Source of the DNA: Prochlorococcaceae cyanobacterium jk18x1bzbins.87
GTDB lineage: Bacteria > Cyanobacteriota > Cyanobacteriia > PCC-6307 > Cyanobiaceae
Direction of reading: 5' to 3'
Assembly (NCBI GenBank): GCA_022826535.1
Contig: JAJDUS010000006.1
Coordinates: 1 to 64,000 of the forward strand
DNA length: 64,000 nt
The notes below the pieces were generated by a model that was not told the origin of the DNA, ran no database searches, and saw only the letters and a program-made list of their open reading frames with translations. The stretch's first letter is position 1; each line of letters starts with the position of its first letter. A program made the translations under genes and the position numbers. Of the stretch, positions 45,823-54,649 are shown piece after piece.

Positions 45823-47088
45823 TTAGGCCTTGGATTTCTTCTGTCGCAGCCCCTTGCGCCGGCCAGGCTTACTGGGCTTGGCTGCGGGTTTCTGCGGCGG
45901 TGGGGGCAAGAATGTCTGTGCAGTGCGCTCCTCTTTCAGGAGACCACGAAACCCCTCCTCCTTGCTGACAGGTTCTGCCGGCACCGTGAGGGCTGATCCG
46001 GAGGCGGAAGCGGTGGCCTCCTGGGCGGCCAACTGCTGTTTCAACAGAACCTGAAGGTTCTCCGGTAGCGCTTCCCGGGTCATCAGGAAGGTTTGCAGCG
46101 CCTGGAGCAGATTGGCCACCACCATGTACAACAGCACCCCTGCTGGCAGGGGGAAGAACAGGAACATGCCAGTCATCATGAAAGGCAGTACCCGGTTGGT
46201 GGTGTCCTGCTGGGGATTCTTGGGCATGCCCCAGCCGGAGAGGACCTGAGAGACAAACAAGGTGGCCCCAAAGCCCCCCACAAGGATGGCAATATCCCAA
46301 TTAACCTGGCCATCCACATAAAAGCCCACCTGGCCCAAGGCCTTGATAAATAGAAAGCCGGTTTTCGAGGCCACGCCGGGGACCTTGCCTTCCACCGTTG
46401 CATTGCCCAGACCGACTGCCGTAATGTGGCCAGATTCATCAACGCGGACCACATCCGCACCCCGGGTCACCTGCCAAGTGGGGGTGATGGGGACCGCATG
46501 GTCCGTATGCTCCTGCACCCTCGCCAGGGATTCTCCGTCCCGGGTTTGCAAGTGTAGTGCGGCGGTCTCCCCAATGGACAGGTGATTGCCCTCAGGCAGG
46601 CAGGCCATCACTGGCACATGAGCTGTTTTGGAAAGGAAAATCGAGTGACTGGCAGTGGTGAAGGTCTTCACATCCTCCTGGATCACCTCCTCCGAGGACG
46701 TCACCTTGATGGGGATGGTGTAGGCCACATCGGCAAAAGGGGATCCCCGCAGGGTGGCGAAGAGGGCAAAAAGAATGGGCATTTGCACCAGCAAAGGCAA
46801 GCAGCCCGCCAGGGGATTGCCAAACTCCTTCATGAGTTTGCCCAACTCCTCCTGCTGTCGCTTGGTGTCATTGGCGTACTTGGCCCGAATTTCCTCTTGC
46901 CGTTGTTTCATTACGGGCTGGGCAATACGCATCCGCCGGGCATTGCGGATGGATCCGGCGCTGAGGGGGAAGAGGGCCAGCCGGATCACCACAGTTAAAA
47001 AGACAATGGCCAAGCCGTAATTGGGCACCAATCCATAGAAAAAATCCAGGATGGGCAGCAGAAGATTGTCGGAGATGTAGCCAATCAC
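45823..47088 (-). CDS. yidC: Membrane protein insertase YidC
   Basis: The conserved C-terminal insertase domain is [62 protein letters not shown], which forms the N-terminal part of this protein, as in cyanobacteria. [36 protein letters not shown] follows. A large cyanobacterial insert (about residues 140-250) then leads to the last three membrane helices and a basic tail ([18 protein letters not shown]) for ribosome binding. It belongs to the classic rpmH-rnpA-yidC cluster, here with a PH-like gene in between. Confidence 0.94.
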   Translation of the reverse strand: MIGYISDNLLLPILDFFYGLVPNYGLAIVFLTVVIRLALFPLSAGSIRNARRMRIAQPVMKQRQEEIRAKYANDTKRQQEELGKLMKEFGNPLAGCLPLLVQMPILFALFATLRGSPFADVAYTIPIKVTSSEEVIQEDVKTFTTASHSIFLSKTAHVPVMACLPEGNHLSIGETAALHLQTRDGESLARVQEHTDHAVPITPTWQVTRGADVVRVDESGHITAVGLGNATVEGKVPGVASKTGFLFIKALGQVGFYVDGQVNWDIAILVGGFGATLFVSQVLSGWGMPKNPQQDTTNRVLPFMMTGMFLFFPLPAGVLLYMVVANLLQALQTFLMTREALPENLQVLLKQQLAAQEATASASGSALTVPAEPVSKEEGFRGLLKEERTAQTFLPPPPQKPAAKPSKPGRRKGLRQKKSKA

Positions 47089-47159
47089 AGGAGTGAAGCA
47101 GTGGAGAGTGGGTATCCAGCGGGATCAGTGCCCCCTATGGAAGCAACTGGATTCAGCAT

Positions 47160-47621
47160 TCAGTGGGAGAAACCAGCTTGACCTGAACGCTGGCTTGCGG
47201 TCTTGGAGCGTGTTGGACAGCGCTCTTCAACCAGATCGCGCCAGCGGCGGTAATCGGGCAGAGACCGCATTTCCAGAGCGCCTCCCCCCTTGAGCAACAA
47301 CACCATGTCGCCATAGAGACCAAAGCCACGGGACACCGAACGCACCTCTTGAATCTGGCCATAGCTGACAGTGGTTGCGGTCTGCCCCAGAAAGCCGCCC
47401 TTGACAGCAATCGTCCGATCCGTGATGCGGAAACGTAGCCAGGTGGCCCGCACAATGGCTCCCACAGCCAGGGGGATGCCCACCACGGTGAGGGCAGCCA
47501 GGAGGCCAAACAGCAGATCCATGGGATGGGGACCACCATCGTAAAATACCTCTTCCGGGGCCACGACCCCGGTGGCTGGGGAAGGGACCCTTGATTCTGT
47601 GGACTGGTCAGACTTGGACAT
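47160..47621 (-). CDS. PH-domain-like membrane protein
   Basis: The 153-aa protein has two hydrophobic segments (GPHPMDLLFGLLAALTVVGIPLAVGAIVRATW). A bacterial PH-like (YdbS/DUF304 type) segment follows: RFRITDRTIAVKGGFLGQTATTVSYGQIQEVRSVSRGFGLYGDMVLLLKGGGALEMRSLPDY. Its first 14 bases overlap the end of rnpA, so it is translated from the same message. A gene of this type stands between rnpA and yidC in many cyanobacteria. Function unknown; possibly envelope related. Confidence 0.83.
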   Translation of the reverse strand: MSKSDQSTESRVPSPATGVVAPEEVFYDGGPHPMDLLFGLLAALTVVGIPLAVGAIVRATWLRFRITDRTIAVKGGFLGQTATTVSYGQIQEVRSVSRGFGLYGDMVLLLKGGGALEMRSLPDYRRWRDLVEERCPTRSKTASQRSGQAGFSH

Positions 47622-48084
47622 GGGGTTCAGCAGGGATCAAGGCAGCAGGTGGATGTTGTTCATGCCCACAGCGCAGGCCGGATCGCTGCAGAACATCACT
47701 CCACTCTTGCAGCAATTGATCCTCGCTGCGCTGGGCAGCGCCTGGTTTAAGGCTGAGGAGGAGCCAGTGGCCTGGCCGCAAATGGGGAACATTCCTGATG
47801 AAAGCTTGATGGAGAAGGCGGCGCAGCCTGTTTCTCACCACTGCTCGCTTGCTCACCTTTTTGCTCACCACCACGGCAAACCGTAAATCCCCTTGGCACG
47901 CTGCGGCACTATTGTGCTGTACAGCGGCGCGGTTACGGGATCCCATGAGGCCAGGTTTGAGATAGTGAAGTTTGGGTGAACCGACCCTCAGCACCAGGTT
48001 GTTGCCATGAAAACGCGCCCTGGCCCTGTAGAGATGGTCAAAAACCATGGTTCCACTGAGGCGATGGTCCCGAGAAAGCACCAT
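47608..48084 (-). CDS. rnpA: Ribonuclease P protein component
   Basis: RnpA is the protein cofactor of RNase P, which trims tRNA 5' ends. The ATG at 48084 gives MVLSRDHRLSGTMVFDHLYRARARFHGNNLVLRV. The conserved RNR-like stretch is RFAVVVSKKVSKRAVVRNRLRRLLHQAF. Its length of about 158 aa is longer than usual because of a C-terminal extension (SGLRCGHEQHPPAALIPAEPHVQV), part of which overlaps the next gene. It follows rpmH by 20 bp, as in most bacteria. Confidence 0.94.
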   Translation of the reverse strand: MVLSRDHRLSGTMVFDHLYRARARFHGNNLVLRVGSPKLHYLKPGLMGSRNRAAVQHNSAAACQGDLRFAVVVSKKVSKRAVVRNRLRRLLHQAFIRNVPHLRPGHWLLLSLKPGAAQRSEDQLLQEWSDVLQRSGLRCGHEQHPPAALIPAEPHVQV

Positions 48085-48104
48085 GGCGACCTGCAAACAC
48101 CCCC

Positions 48105-48242
48105 TCAAACCGCAAGCCTTGCACGGCCTCGCTTGCGTCGACTGCGGATGACGCGGCGGCCTGTGTGGCGTCGCATGCGCACACGAAATCCGCTGACTCG
48201 CTTGCGTTTACGGCTAGTTCCTTCAAGGGTCCGTCTGGTCAT
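48105..48242 (-). CDS. rpmH: 50S ribosomal protein L34
   Basis: The 45-aa, highly basic product starts [20 protein letters not shown] and continues [25 protein letters not shown], a standard L34. It is the first gene of the rpmH-rnpA-PH-yidC run and too short for ordinary ORF calling. The ATG is at 48242, followed 138 bp later by TGA. Confidence 0.96.
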   Translation of the reverse strand: MTRRTLEGTSRKRKRVSGFRVRMRRHTGRRVIRSRRKRGRARLAV

Positions 48243-48352
48243 GGTTCCGTGCGTGCTGTGTGTGTCCAATGGGCAAGAATTTTACCTGCCTCTGGCCAAT
48301 CTTGTGTGGTTCCGACGTCTTCCTTGGCCTTCATTTGGCTTTCGTTTGCCCT

Positions 48353-48736
48353 TCATTGGCGATCCGGGCGCAAGGAAACAGCCCCGCGCAGATAAGGATG
48401 CTCCGGAAACTGCCCCTTGGGTAACCAGCCATGGGCAAAGAGGCGGATGCAGTGGTTCAGGTCGCCCGGCACATGCATTTGCTGGGTATCCAAAAGAGCG
48501 ATTCCTTCCCAGCCTGGCCGTTGTCGTGCCACGGAGGCGGGAAAGAGGGCATCCAAATCTGCCGTCACCGAGAAAACCATGGAAATGAGGTTGCCGGGCT
48601 GGAGCTGATTGCGTGTGACCAGGGCATCGAGCAACTCCGATACGGCTTGTTCAATGGCCGAGACAGTGTTTTCTGTGGCCGTGGTGGCGCCACGCCACGC
48701 CACCAATTGGTCAGAGGTGAAAGATGGTTCAGTCAT
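48353..48736 (-). CDS. aroH: Chorismate mutase (AroH type)
   Basis: The enzyme converts chorismate to prephenate for phenylalanine/tyrosine synthesis. The sequence shows the AroH features WRGATTATENTVSAIEQAVSELLDALVTRNQLQPGNLISMVFSVTADLDALFPA (the Arg in RGATT and the TxDL block) and the late HVPGDLNHCIRLFAHG. MTEPSFTSDQLVAWRG starts at ATG 48736, four bases into sppA's stop (ATGA overlap), indicating translational coupling with sppA. Length 127 aa is normal. Confidence 0.92.
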   Translation of the reverse strand: MTEPSFTSDQLVAWRGATTATENTVSAIEQAVSELLDALVTRNQLQPGNLISMVFSVTADLDALFPASVARQRPGWEGIALLDTQQMHVPGDLNHCIRLFAHGWLPKGQFPEHPYLRGAVSLRPDRQ

Positions 48737-49554
48737 GGACGGTGCAACCATAGGGCGCTAGAGCCATGAAGAAGCTCCAGCTCCAGTTCCTGATTCAGGC
48801 GACCGAGCAGCCGGGAACTGGGGAGGAGCCGCCGCCATCCCTTGGGCCGATCCTCAAGTTTGACCAGACGAGCCTTGTCAGGGTCCAGGCCCGCCAGAGT
48901 AGCTGCACGGCGCCGGGCCAAATCCTCGTCCCCCAGGTGATCCACCAGGCCCAACTCCCTCGCCTGGGCCCCAGTGAACACCCGTCCATCCGCAAATGTC
49001 TTGACCGTTTCCATGTCAAGGCCACGGTCCTGGGCAACAGCCTCCACAAACTGAAGATAGCTGGAGTCAATCAGATCCTGTAAAAGCTGGCGTTCTCCAT
49101 CGCTGAGGGGGCGATCCGGGGACAGGATGTCCTTGTAAGGACCACTCTTAACGGTTTCAAAGCGTACCCCCAGCCGTTGCAGAAGCTCTGAAATGTTGCT
49201 GCCCCGCAGGATGACTCCGATGCTGCCGGTGATCGTTCCGGGATTGGCCACCACTTCCTTGGCGGCAACACCCACATAGACGCCACCAGATGCGGAAATA
49301 TTGCCGTAGCTGGCCACCACATGGCAGCCATGGTGCTGTTGGAGTCGGTACAGGGCCTGGTGAATTTCCTGACTGTCCCCCACAGTGCCCCCAGGGCTAT
49401 CGATGCGCAAAACCAGGGCGGGGAACCCGCCGGTTTCCACCTGCTTCAGCAACTTGAGAACGGCTGTGCGGGTGCTGGCTGTGATGGGACCGCGGAGTTC
49501 AATGCGTGCGATTTGGCGCCGTTTGCGATATCGCCAGGGCCGAAGCCAAGACAT
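48733..49554 (-). CDS. sppA: Signal peptide peptidase SppA (short form)
   Basis: The 273-aa protein is a single-domain SppA/S49 serine peptidase. ALVLRIDSPGGTVGDSQEIHQALYRL includes the SxxGG region, VVASYGNISASGGVYVGVAAKEVVANPGTITGSIGVILRGSN contains the nucleophile Ser, and SGPYKDILSPDRPLSDGERQLLQDL provides the Lys-containing block. ATG 49554 (MSWLRPWRYRKRRQIARIELRGPI) is chosen since longer versions have no similarity. An N-terminal membrane anchor is weak or absent. It degrades cleaved signal peptides at the membrane. Confidence 0.9.
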   Translation of the reverse strand: MSWLRPWRYRKRRQIARIELRGPITASTRTAVLKLLKQVETGGFPALVLRIDSPGGTVGDSQEIHQALYRLQQHHGCHVVASYGNISASGGVYVGVAAKEVVANPGTITGSIGVILRGSNISELLQRLGVRFETVKSGPYKDILSPDRPLSDGERQLLQDLIDSSYLQFVEAVAQDRGLDMETVKTFADGRVFTGAQARELGLVDHLGDEDLARRRAATLAGLDPDKARLVKLEDRPKGWRRLLPSSRLLGRLNQELELELLHGSSALWLHRP

Positions 49555-49629
49555 GGCAGAAGCCTTCAGATGGGCTGATCCTATGCCTCGCTTGCGCCAT
49601 TGGGCTCCATGGGTGGCGCACCCTAGGGT

Positions 49630-50185
49630 CGGACTCGTCATGGAAGGAGTGACTCTCCCACCAGAGAAGGAGGCCCAAGAGAGCACCAGGAGCATGGGTG
49701 ATGGCCCAGTTGTTTTGGCCGAGCCAGGAGCAGGTTGCCCGCATCCGCCCCTTCTTCGCTCAGGAACAGGGTGTGAAGAGGGTGGGTGATCGCAAGGTGT
49801 TGAGCGGCATCATCCCTGTGACCCGGAGGGGTCTGCGCCGGGTGGATGCCCCGGCTGCCGATGGCTTCCATACCCCCCCTACAACCGTTGCCGCCGCTGG
49901 TCAGATAAGGGTGTTTTTGATCTGACCTTTTCCAAGTTGTCAGCATCCGATGCCACAGAACCATCCGACGCCATGGAGCCGGAGGTACTGATGATTGATG
50001 CCACCGAGCTCAAAGCCCATCGCAGCGCATCCAGCCTCAACAAAGGGGGTGCCCCCGCCTGATTGGTCGCACCAAGGGGGGCATGACCAGCAAGCTCTAT
50101 GGGGTCTGCCACAGCAAAGGTGGTCCCCTGCGGCTGTACCTGAGTGAGGGGCAATGCGGCGACTTCGCTGGCAAGGTGTTGAGCG
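49630..50185 (+). mobile_element. Decayed IS5-family transposase, plus-strand copy
   Basis: A leader related to that at 34.7 kb is followed by ATGGCCCAGTTGTTTTGGCC at 49701. Frame-shifted pieces give QLFWPSQEQVARIRPFFAQEQGVKRVGDRKVLSGIIPVTRRGLRRVDAPA, then DATEPSDAMEPEVLMIDATELKAHRSASSLNKGG (first DDE Asp in MIDAT), then RTKGGMTSKLYGVCHSKGGPLRLYLSEGQCGDFAG. After this the sequence jumps back to the KVLSxIxHVI segment. At least two frame changes and missing C-terminus make it inactive. Confidence 0.8.
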
Positions 50186-50385
50186 TCATCACCCATGTCA
50201 TCCACCCTCTTCACACCCTGTTCCTGACCGAAGAAGGGGTGGATGCAGGCAACCTGCTCCGCACTGAGCCCCAACAACTGGGCCATCACCCATCTCCTCC
50301 TGGCGCTCTCTTGGGGGTCCCTTTCTGCCGAGAGAATCATTCCTCACATTATGAGTCCTGACCCTAGGCTCTGGCAAGAACCCAT
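50186..50385 (-). mobile_element. Inverted IS 5' end facing the plus-strand copy
   Basis: The minus strand from 50385 has the end TAGGGTCAGGACTCATAATG, then the leader, then MAQLLGLSAEQVACIHPFFGQEQGVKRVDD, i.e. the same transposase start as in the neighbouring plus-strand copy. The two 5' regions therefore face each other, giving an imperfect fold-back. Neither half holds a whole transposase. Confidence 0.78.
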
Positions 50386-50432
50386 TCCCCTGTCGCTGCC
50401 GCACAGGCGGTTTTTCTCCACTCCACCCCGTC

Positions 50433-51344
50433 ATGCCCCAACGTTGGATCCTCATGGTGCTGCCCTTTGCGCTGTGGGGCAGTTCCATGGTGGCCATGAA
50501 GCTGGTGCTCGACCATGTGGATCCTTGGACTGTGGCCTGTTTACGCATCTTGCCGGCCGCCCTCGCCATGGTGTTGCTGCTCCCCATGGGGGGCATCTCC
50601 CTGGTGGTGGCCCGTGGGGATTGGGGCTGGTTGGCCCTGTTCTCCCTTGTGGATGTGAGCTGTGGCCAGGGTCTGCTCAGTGCCGGCCTGCAGACGACAG
50701 GCGCCGGACTCAGTTCCGTTTTGATCGACACCCAGCCCCTGCTGGTGGCCTTGTTGGCCCGTCAGATCTTTGGTGAAGCCATCAATCCCGTTGGCTGGCT
50801 GGGTCTGTTAGTGGGGCTGGGGGGCGTGGCCTGCCTGGGCCTGCCTGAGCCCTTCCTGAAGAACCTTTGGCTACAAGGGCCAGCTTTGGATAGCTTGTCC
50901 TGGAACAGGGGGATGGCTCTGCTGCTGGGTTCTGCCATGTCCATGGCCTGTGGTGCTGTCCTCTGTCGCTTTGCAGCCCGCCAATCCCATGTGCTCAGCG
51001 TAACCGCCTGGCACCTACTGCTGGGTGGGATGCCCCTGGTGGGGATGAGCGCATGGCAGGGCTCCGGGCTGCAAACACTGCTTCCTCAGGACTGGTGGCT
51101 CATGGCCTATGCCAGCGGTGGTGGCACGGCTCTGGGCTATGGGTTGTTCTTCTGGTTTGTGACGCGGAGGGAACTGACAGCATTCACAGCACTCACCTTC
51201 CTGACGCCAGTGTTTGCCTTGGCCTGCGGCTGGCTGGTACAGCATGAGCATCTGGATATGACTCAGTGGATTGGGGTTCTGCTGGCTTTGGCAGCGGTCA
51301 CGCTGATCACCCGTCGTCAGCAGCTTTGGGCGCCAAACCCATAG
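50433..51344 (+). CDS. EamA/DMT-family transporter
   Basis: Ten hydrophobic helices in two tandem EamA repeats are visible. The first covers about residues 5-140 (LMVLPFALWGSSMVAMKLVLDHVDPWTVACLRILPAALAMVLLLPMGG) and the second about residues 155-295 (LLLGSAMSMACGAVLCRFAARQSHV...YASGGGTALGYGLFFWFVTRRELTAFTALTFLTPVFALACGWLV). This is the drug/metabolite transporter layout, such as RhaT, YdcZ or amino acid exporters. Substrate unknown. It stands free between IS relics upstream and a blank region downstream. Confidence 0.87.
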   Translation: MPQRWILMVLPFALWGSSMVAMKLVLDHVDPWTVACLRILPAALAMVLLLPMGGISLVVARGDWGWLALFSLVDVSCGQGLLSAGLQTTGAGLSSVLIDTQPLLVALLARQIFGEAINPVGWLGLLVGLGGVACLGLPEPFLKNLWLQGPALDSLSWNRGMALLLGSAMSMACGAVLCRFAARQSHVLSVTAWHLLLGGMPLVGMSAWQGSGLQTLLPQDWWLMAYASGGGTALGYGLFFWFVTRRELTAFTALTFLTPVFALACGWLVQHEHLDMTQWIGVLLALAAVTLITRRQQLWAPNP

Positions 51345-51735
51345 GAAACTGGTGAAACAGTCGTCCAAGCCACCGGAAACAAGAAACGGATCCAGCAATT
51401 GAGGGGAGGCCAACCCAAGTAAAATGGCGTGGCATTCTCATGCTGAAACAAGCGGGAACCCATCACCCTTCCCATGAAAGTGCCATTGCCAGCCCCCCTG
51501 CCTCTGCACATGGTCTCGCAAGTGTCTTGATAACGGTGTAGAGCCGTTCGTTGATCGCTGTTCTCCTTGCCTCCCGCCCTCTTGGCCAACTGATTACAGC
51601 CCGATGCTCTGGTGACTGCCGCTGTTGGGGGCATGGGGCTGGGAACACTGCCTTGGCCCAGGCCGAGGAGTCTGCTGGAGCACAACAGCACTCTCCTATT
51701 TTACAGCCGGTGGCCAAGCCCATGGCGTTGATGCG
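51345..51735. other. Non-coding gap between EamA and 2TM genes
   Basis: About 390 bases without a gene I can support. A minus-strand frame of 86 codons crosses it but has no recognisable family or start signal. No tRNA, terminator-like hairpin with T run or IS end was evident by eye. Confidence 0.5.
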
Positions 51736-52005
51736 ATGCTGAAGAGAATGGAAGGCGTTGCTGTTGACCTGGCCATGCCCTTACGTTGGATCGGTGAGCC
51801 TGATCCTGAGGATCTCCGCTATCAGGATCTGGAGCGGCGGGTCAATCTGGCTTTGCACGGGGCCCTCTACGCCGCCCTCAATTCCGGTCTCTGGTTCACC
51901 CAGTTATTGCGACATCCCTGGTCCCACCTAGGCTGGTTCAGCCTGGTGTGGCTCTTGGCACTGCTGGTTCATCTGGCAGTGGTAGCGCAACGGCAGGTCC
52001 GCTGA
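51736..52005 (+). CDS. 2TM domain-containing protein
   Basis: MLKRMEGVAVDLAMPLRWIGEPDPEDLRYQDLERRVNLALHGALYAALNSGLWFTQLLRHPWSHLGWFSLVWLLALLVHLAVVAQRQVR fits the 2TM family. A conserved RxxxLxxRxNxALHxxLYAALNSGLWF start of helix 1 is followed by a proline-tryptophan turn and a second helix ending HLxxV. Start codons at 51736, 51748 or 51775 are all possible (M1, M5 or M14). Small 2TM proteins of unknown function are common in cyanobacteria, often near signalling genes; no such gene is adjacent here. Confidence 0.75.
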   Translation: MLKRMEGVAVDLAMPLRWIGEPDPEDLRYQDLERRVNLALHGALYAALNSGLWFTQLLRHPWSHLGWFSLVWLLALLVHLAVVAQRQVR

Positions 52006-52022
52006 AGCCTGGCTGGCGACCG

Positions 52023-52440
52023 ATGCAGAATTGACCTCCTCCCTGCCCTGAGAGGGGCGGGCATTCCTTCTACGCTCAGCATGCCTGCTCAGTGATCCGG
52101 TGGGTGGTGCTTCACAGCCTGCCGCCACCATAGGGGCGGCCTTATGGATGGTTCCACGTCTGCTTAAACTCTCCACCAGTCCGGCAGCAAGGAGCATCTT
52201 GACAGCATTGATGTCGCGGGCGTGAACTGCACCGCAACTGGAGCAAACTGGAGCACTGCCATTCCCTGACGGACAGTTCTTTTTGCCGTCATGATATCCA
52301 CAGTGCCCCACCAGTTGCGTAAAGTCCGCTCCAAGTTGCCCATGGACTGCTGCAAGGCCATGTACGTTGCCGGGATCTGCCAGCATGGTCGGCCGCTCAG
52401 GGGTCTGCTTGGCTTGGGTCATGCAGAGCCCCATCAACTC
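52023..52440 (-). pseudogene. Decayed IS200/IS605 TnpB-type gene
   Basis: Minus-strand frames carry CSSCGAVHARDINAVKMLLAAGL (about 52255-52185), the C-terminal zinc ribbon (CxxC) followed by RDINA, the diagnostic end of TnpB/OrfB proteins (the catalytic Asp is in RDINA). The preceding half is present only as mixed frames (GNLERTLRNWWG and related bits, GYHDGKKNC). The upstream RuvC motifs and first CxxC are missing. The end at 52023-52070 (GAGAGGGGCGGGCA hairpin half, GGAGGAGGTCAA) resembles the plus-strand relic at 31120-31290, giving two relics of the same element. Confidence 0.72.
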
Positions 52441-52563
52441 TGAGCCACTTGTTTTCTACCCCTCTTTTGCAGTTCACGGCTTTTGGCCAGGGCGTAGGCC
52501 ATGGGACTACAGCCAAACACCTTTGCCAGCGCTACTTGCTGATGGGGGCCAACCTGCCAGAAC

Positions 52564-52590
52564 GCCCTCCTGAAGGAGGGGGTTTTGTAT
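52564..52590. repeat. Perfect GC-rich hairpin, possible IS end
   Basis: CCCTCCTGAAGGAGGG (52567-52582 by position) is a self-complementary hairpin flanked by GTTTT and CGC. Similar short hairpins form the left ends of IS200/IS605 elements and lie just upstream of the decayed tnpB on the minus strand; equally it would work as a weak terminator on the plus strand. Which one applies cannot be judged from sequence alone. Confidence 0.5.
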
Positions 52591-52619
52591 CCCGGAACAG
52601 CGGGAAGTCAGAGGCCGGG

Positions 52620-52907
52620 ATGCCGATAGGGTTGGGCAACAACGACATGGTCGTCATGCTGGTCATTGAGATCATCAACACCCGCGAGGTGATGCGCAAA
52701 CGCATTGGGCCACTGGGAGAGCGTCTCATTGGTCGGGTTCTTGACCATGAGACAGAGGTGGAGAAAGCCGTGATTCAAGAACTGGAGACAGCTTTTAAAT
52801 CCTTTGGCATTGAAGCCAATATTCTGTCTGTGGAGGGCATGGAACTCATGGGAAGTCGCTTGGAGGTTCCCCTCAAACTGCGGGAACAACGGCAAGTGAT
52901 CCCCTAG
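52620..52907 (+). CDS. Conserved hypothetical protein next to murJ
   Basis: From ATG 52620 the product is MPIGLGNNDMVVMLVIEIINTREVMRKRIGPLGERLIGRVLDHETEVEKAVIQELETAFKSFGIEANILSVEGMELMGSRLEVPLKLREQRQVIP (about 95 aa). It looks cytosolic, with a charged amphipathic middle. I do not recognise a named domain, but similar genes stand beside murJ and sfsA in marine picocyanobacteria. The open frame reaches to 52449, but upstream sequence belongs to the IS-like region. An alternative start is ATG 52647. Function unknown. Confidence 0.6.
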   Translation: MPIGLGNNDMVVMLVIEIINTREVMRKRIGPLGERLIGRVLDHETEVEKAVIQELETAFKSFGIEANILSVEGMELMGSRLEVPLKLREQRQVIP

Positions 52908-52928
52908 GCAAGCAGCAACACCAAGTGG

Positions 52929-54599
52929 TCAGTCCCCGTCTGGTCTGGGGATTGCGGTGCCCTGCCCCCTGAAGCGGCGGCGGAGCAACCGCAACAACTC
53001 CTCCGCCTCAGACACCCCCAGGTGCTGGGCCAGAAGGCCATAGCTCACCAAGCCCAGGCCAGCAGAGGCCATGAGTTCCAACACGCCACCCACAAATCCT
53101 TGGGGCCAAGCCACCAGTTGACTTGCCACCAGGGCCGCCAGGACCCCCGCGGCTGTGGCCAGCAGCAGCGCCAGACCATCCCGCAGCAGCGCCCCCCAAG
53201 GGAGTGGGCGACCATGGCGCTTCAGGCTGATCATCAGCACCAAGGCTGCGCTCATGTTGACCCCCATGGTGGCCAGCACCAGCCCCGCCGCCCCAAAGTT
53301 GAAGGGCAGCAGTGGCCCAGCCGGGGTCAGCCCCCCTGTGAGACCCCAATCCAACACAGCGTTGAGGCCAATGCTCACCGCTGCAACGAGAAAGGGGGTG
53401 ACGGCATCTTCCAAGGCATAGAAGGCCCGCACCAACACATCCCTGACCAGGTAAGCGGGCATCCCCAGGCCATAGGCCACCAGCAGGGTCCCCACCATCT
53501 CCGCCGCCCGGCTGTCAAAGGCGCCATGGCCATAGACGGTGCGGGTCAGTGGTTCCGCCAGCACCATGAGCATTGCACCCATGGGCAACATGGCGGCAAT
53601 GCTCACCATGAGGCCCCAGCGCAGTTGCCTGCAGAAGCCCTCCCCATCGGCGGCCCGCACCAGACGGGACAGGGTCGGGAGCAATGGCACCAGCACCATG
53701 CTGGAGACAATACCCAGTGGTGTTTGCACCAGCAAATTGGCGTAGCTCAGCCCGGCGGCCACCCCCTGCTGGGGCAGGAGGGATGCGAAGAAGAGATCTG
53801 TAACGACGGCGATATAGAGCATTCCTGAGGACAAGGTGGCAGGACCCATGAGCCGCAGTACCTCCCATACCCCCGCATCCCGCCAGTTCCAGCGCAGCCG
53901 CGGCCAGCCCAACCCCAGTCGACCCATGGCCGGCAACTGCACCAGCCACTGCAAGAGCCCACCCAGTGTGGTGGAAATGCCGAGAACGATGCCCCCCAGC
54001 AGGGCGTGTTCAGGGGCGTCAAGGTCTCCTCCCAGTTGCCACCAAAGCCAGCCCAGCCCCGCCAGAATTGCCCCGCTGGACAGGAGGGGGCTCAGGGAAG
54101 GAAGCCAAAACGCATCAGCGGCATTGAGGGCGCCAAAGCCAAGACCCACCAATCCAGCCACCAGCGCCAAGGGGGCCATGAGTCGCACCTGAAGTACAGC
54201 CAACTGGCGCATGGTTTCCTTTCCTGCCAGGGTCAGGCCGGGAGCTGTGATGTCAATAATGGGTTCGGCCCCCAGGACCAGCGCCAGAGTCACCAGCAAC
54301 AGCGCCGCCCCCAGCATGGTGTTGACAGTCTCCAGAAGCCGCCGGGCCTGTTGACGGTCTCTCTTGGCCAACACCGACACCATGGCGCTATGGAAGGGTC
54401 CGTTGATTCCCCCCAGCAGGATCAGCAGGAATCCGGGGACCACATAGGCATAGTTGTAGGCGTCATAGGCCGGGCCAATGCCCAAGGCTGCCGCCAGGGC
54501 CACTTGGCGCACCAGCCCCCCCAGTTTACTCAAGCTGGTGGCGGCTCCAACAATCAGCCCAATCCGGCCGAGGGAACGTGCAGAGGGGGAATGGGCCAT
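52929..54599 (-). CDS. murJ: Lipid II flippase MurJ
   Basis: MurJ (MviN) flips lipid II across the membrane for peptidoglycan synthesis. The hydrophobic protein of about 556 aa has some 14 membrane spans. ATSLSKLGGLVRQVALAAALGIGPAYDAYNYAYVVPGFLLILLGGINGPFHSAMVSVL is the conserved first repeat (the Arg in GLVRQ and the DAYNYAYVVP block), and RDVLVRAFYALEDAVTPFLVA and LNAVLDWGLT follow. The start is ATG 54599 (MAHSPSARS); the frame runs to 54677. It is divergent from sfsA with about 50 bp between. Confidence 0.93.
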   Translation of the reverse strand: MAHSPSARSLGRIGLIVGAATSLSKLGGLVRQVALAAALGIGPAYDAYNYAYVVPGFLLILLGGINGPFHSAMVSVLAKRDRQQARRLLETVNTMLGAALLLVTLALVLGAEPIIDITAPGLTLAGKETMRQLAVLQVRLMAPLALVAGLVGLGFGALNAADAFWLPSLSPLLSSGAILAGLGWLWWQLGGDLDAPEHALLGGIVLGISTTLGGLLQWLVQLPAMGRLGLGWPRLRWNWRDAGVWEVLRLMGPATLSSGMLYIAVVTDLFFASLLPQQGVAAGLSYANLLVQTPLGIVSSMVLVPLLPTLSRLVRAADGEGFCRQLRWGLMVSIAAMLPMGAMLMVLAEPLTRTVYGHGAFDSRAAEMVGTLLVAYGLGMPAYLVRDVLVRAFYALEDAVTPFLVAAVSIGLNAVLDWGLTGGLTPAGPLLPFNFGAAGLVLATMGVNMSAALVLMISLKRHGRPLPWGALLRDGLALLLATAAGVLAALVASQLVAWPQGFVGGVLELMASAGLGLVSYGLLAQHLGVSEAEELLRLLRRRFRGQGTAIPRPDGD

Positions 54600-54649
54600 G
54601 GGGGGCTGCCACTGGTGCAGGATAGCTGGGTGCGGAATGGGGGCCGGGA

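Noticed and set aside
44459-45968. Two long plus-strand frames over ycf46 (421 and 336 codons)
   Set aside because: Both are antisense to Ycf46 with arginine/glycine/histidine-rich sequence and no recognisable fold.
48007-48588. 193-codon plus-strand frame over rpmH and aroH
   Set aside because: It runs antisense to two real genes (L34 and AroH) and is arginine-rich because it mirrors them.
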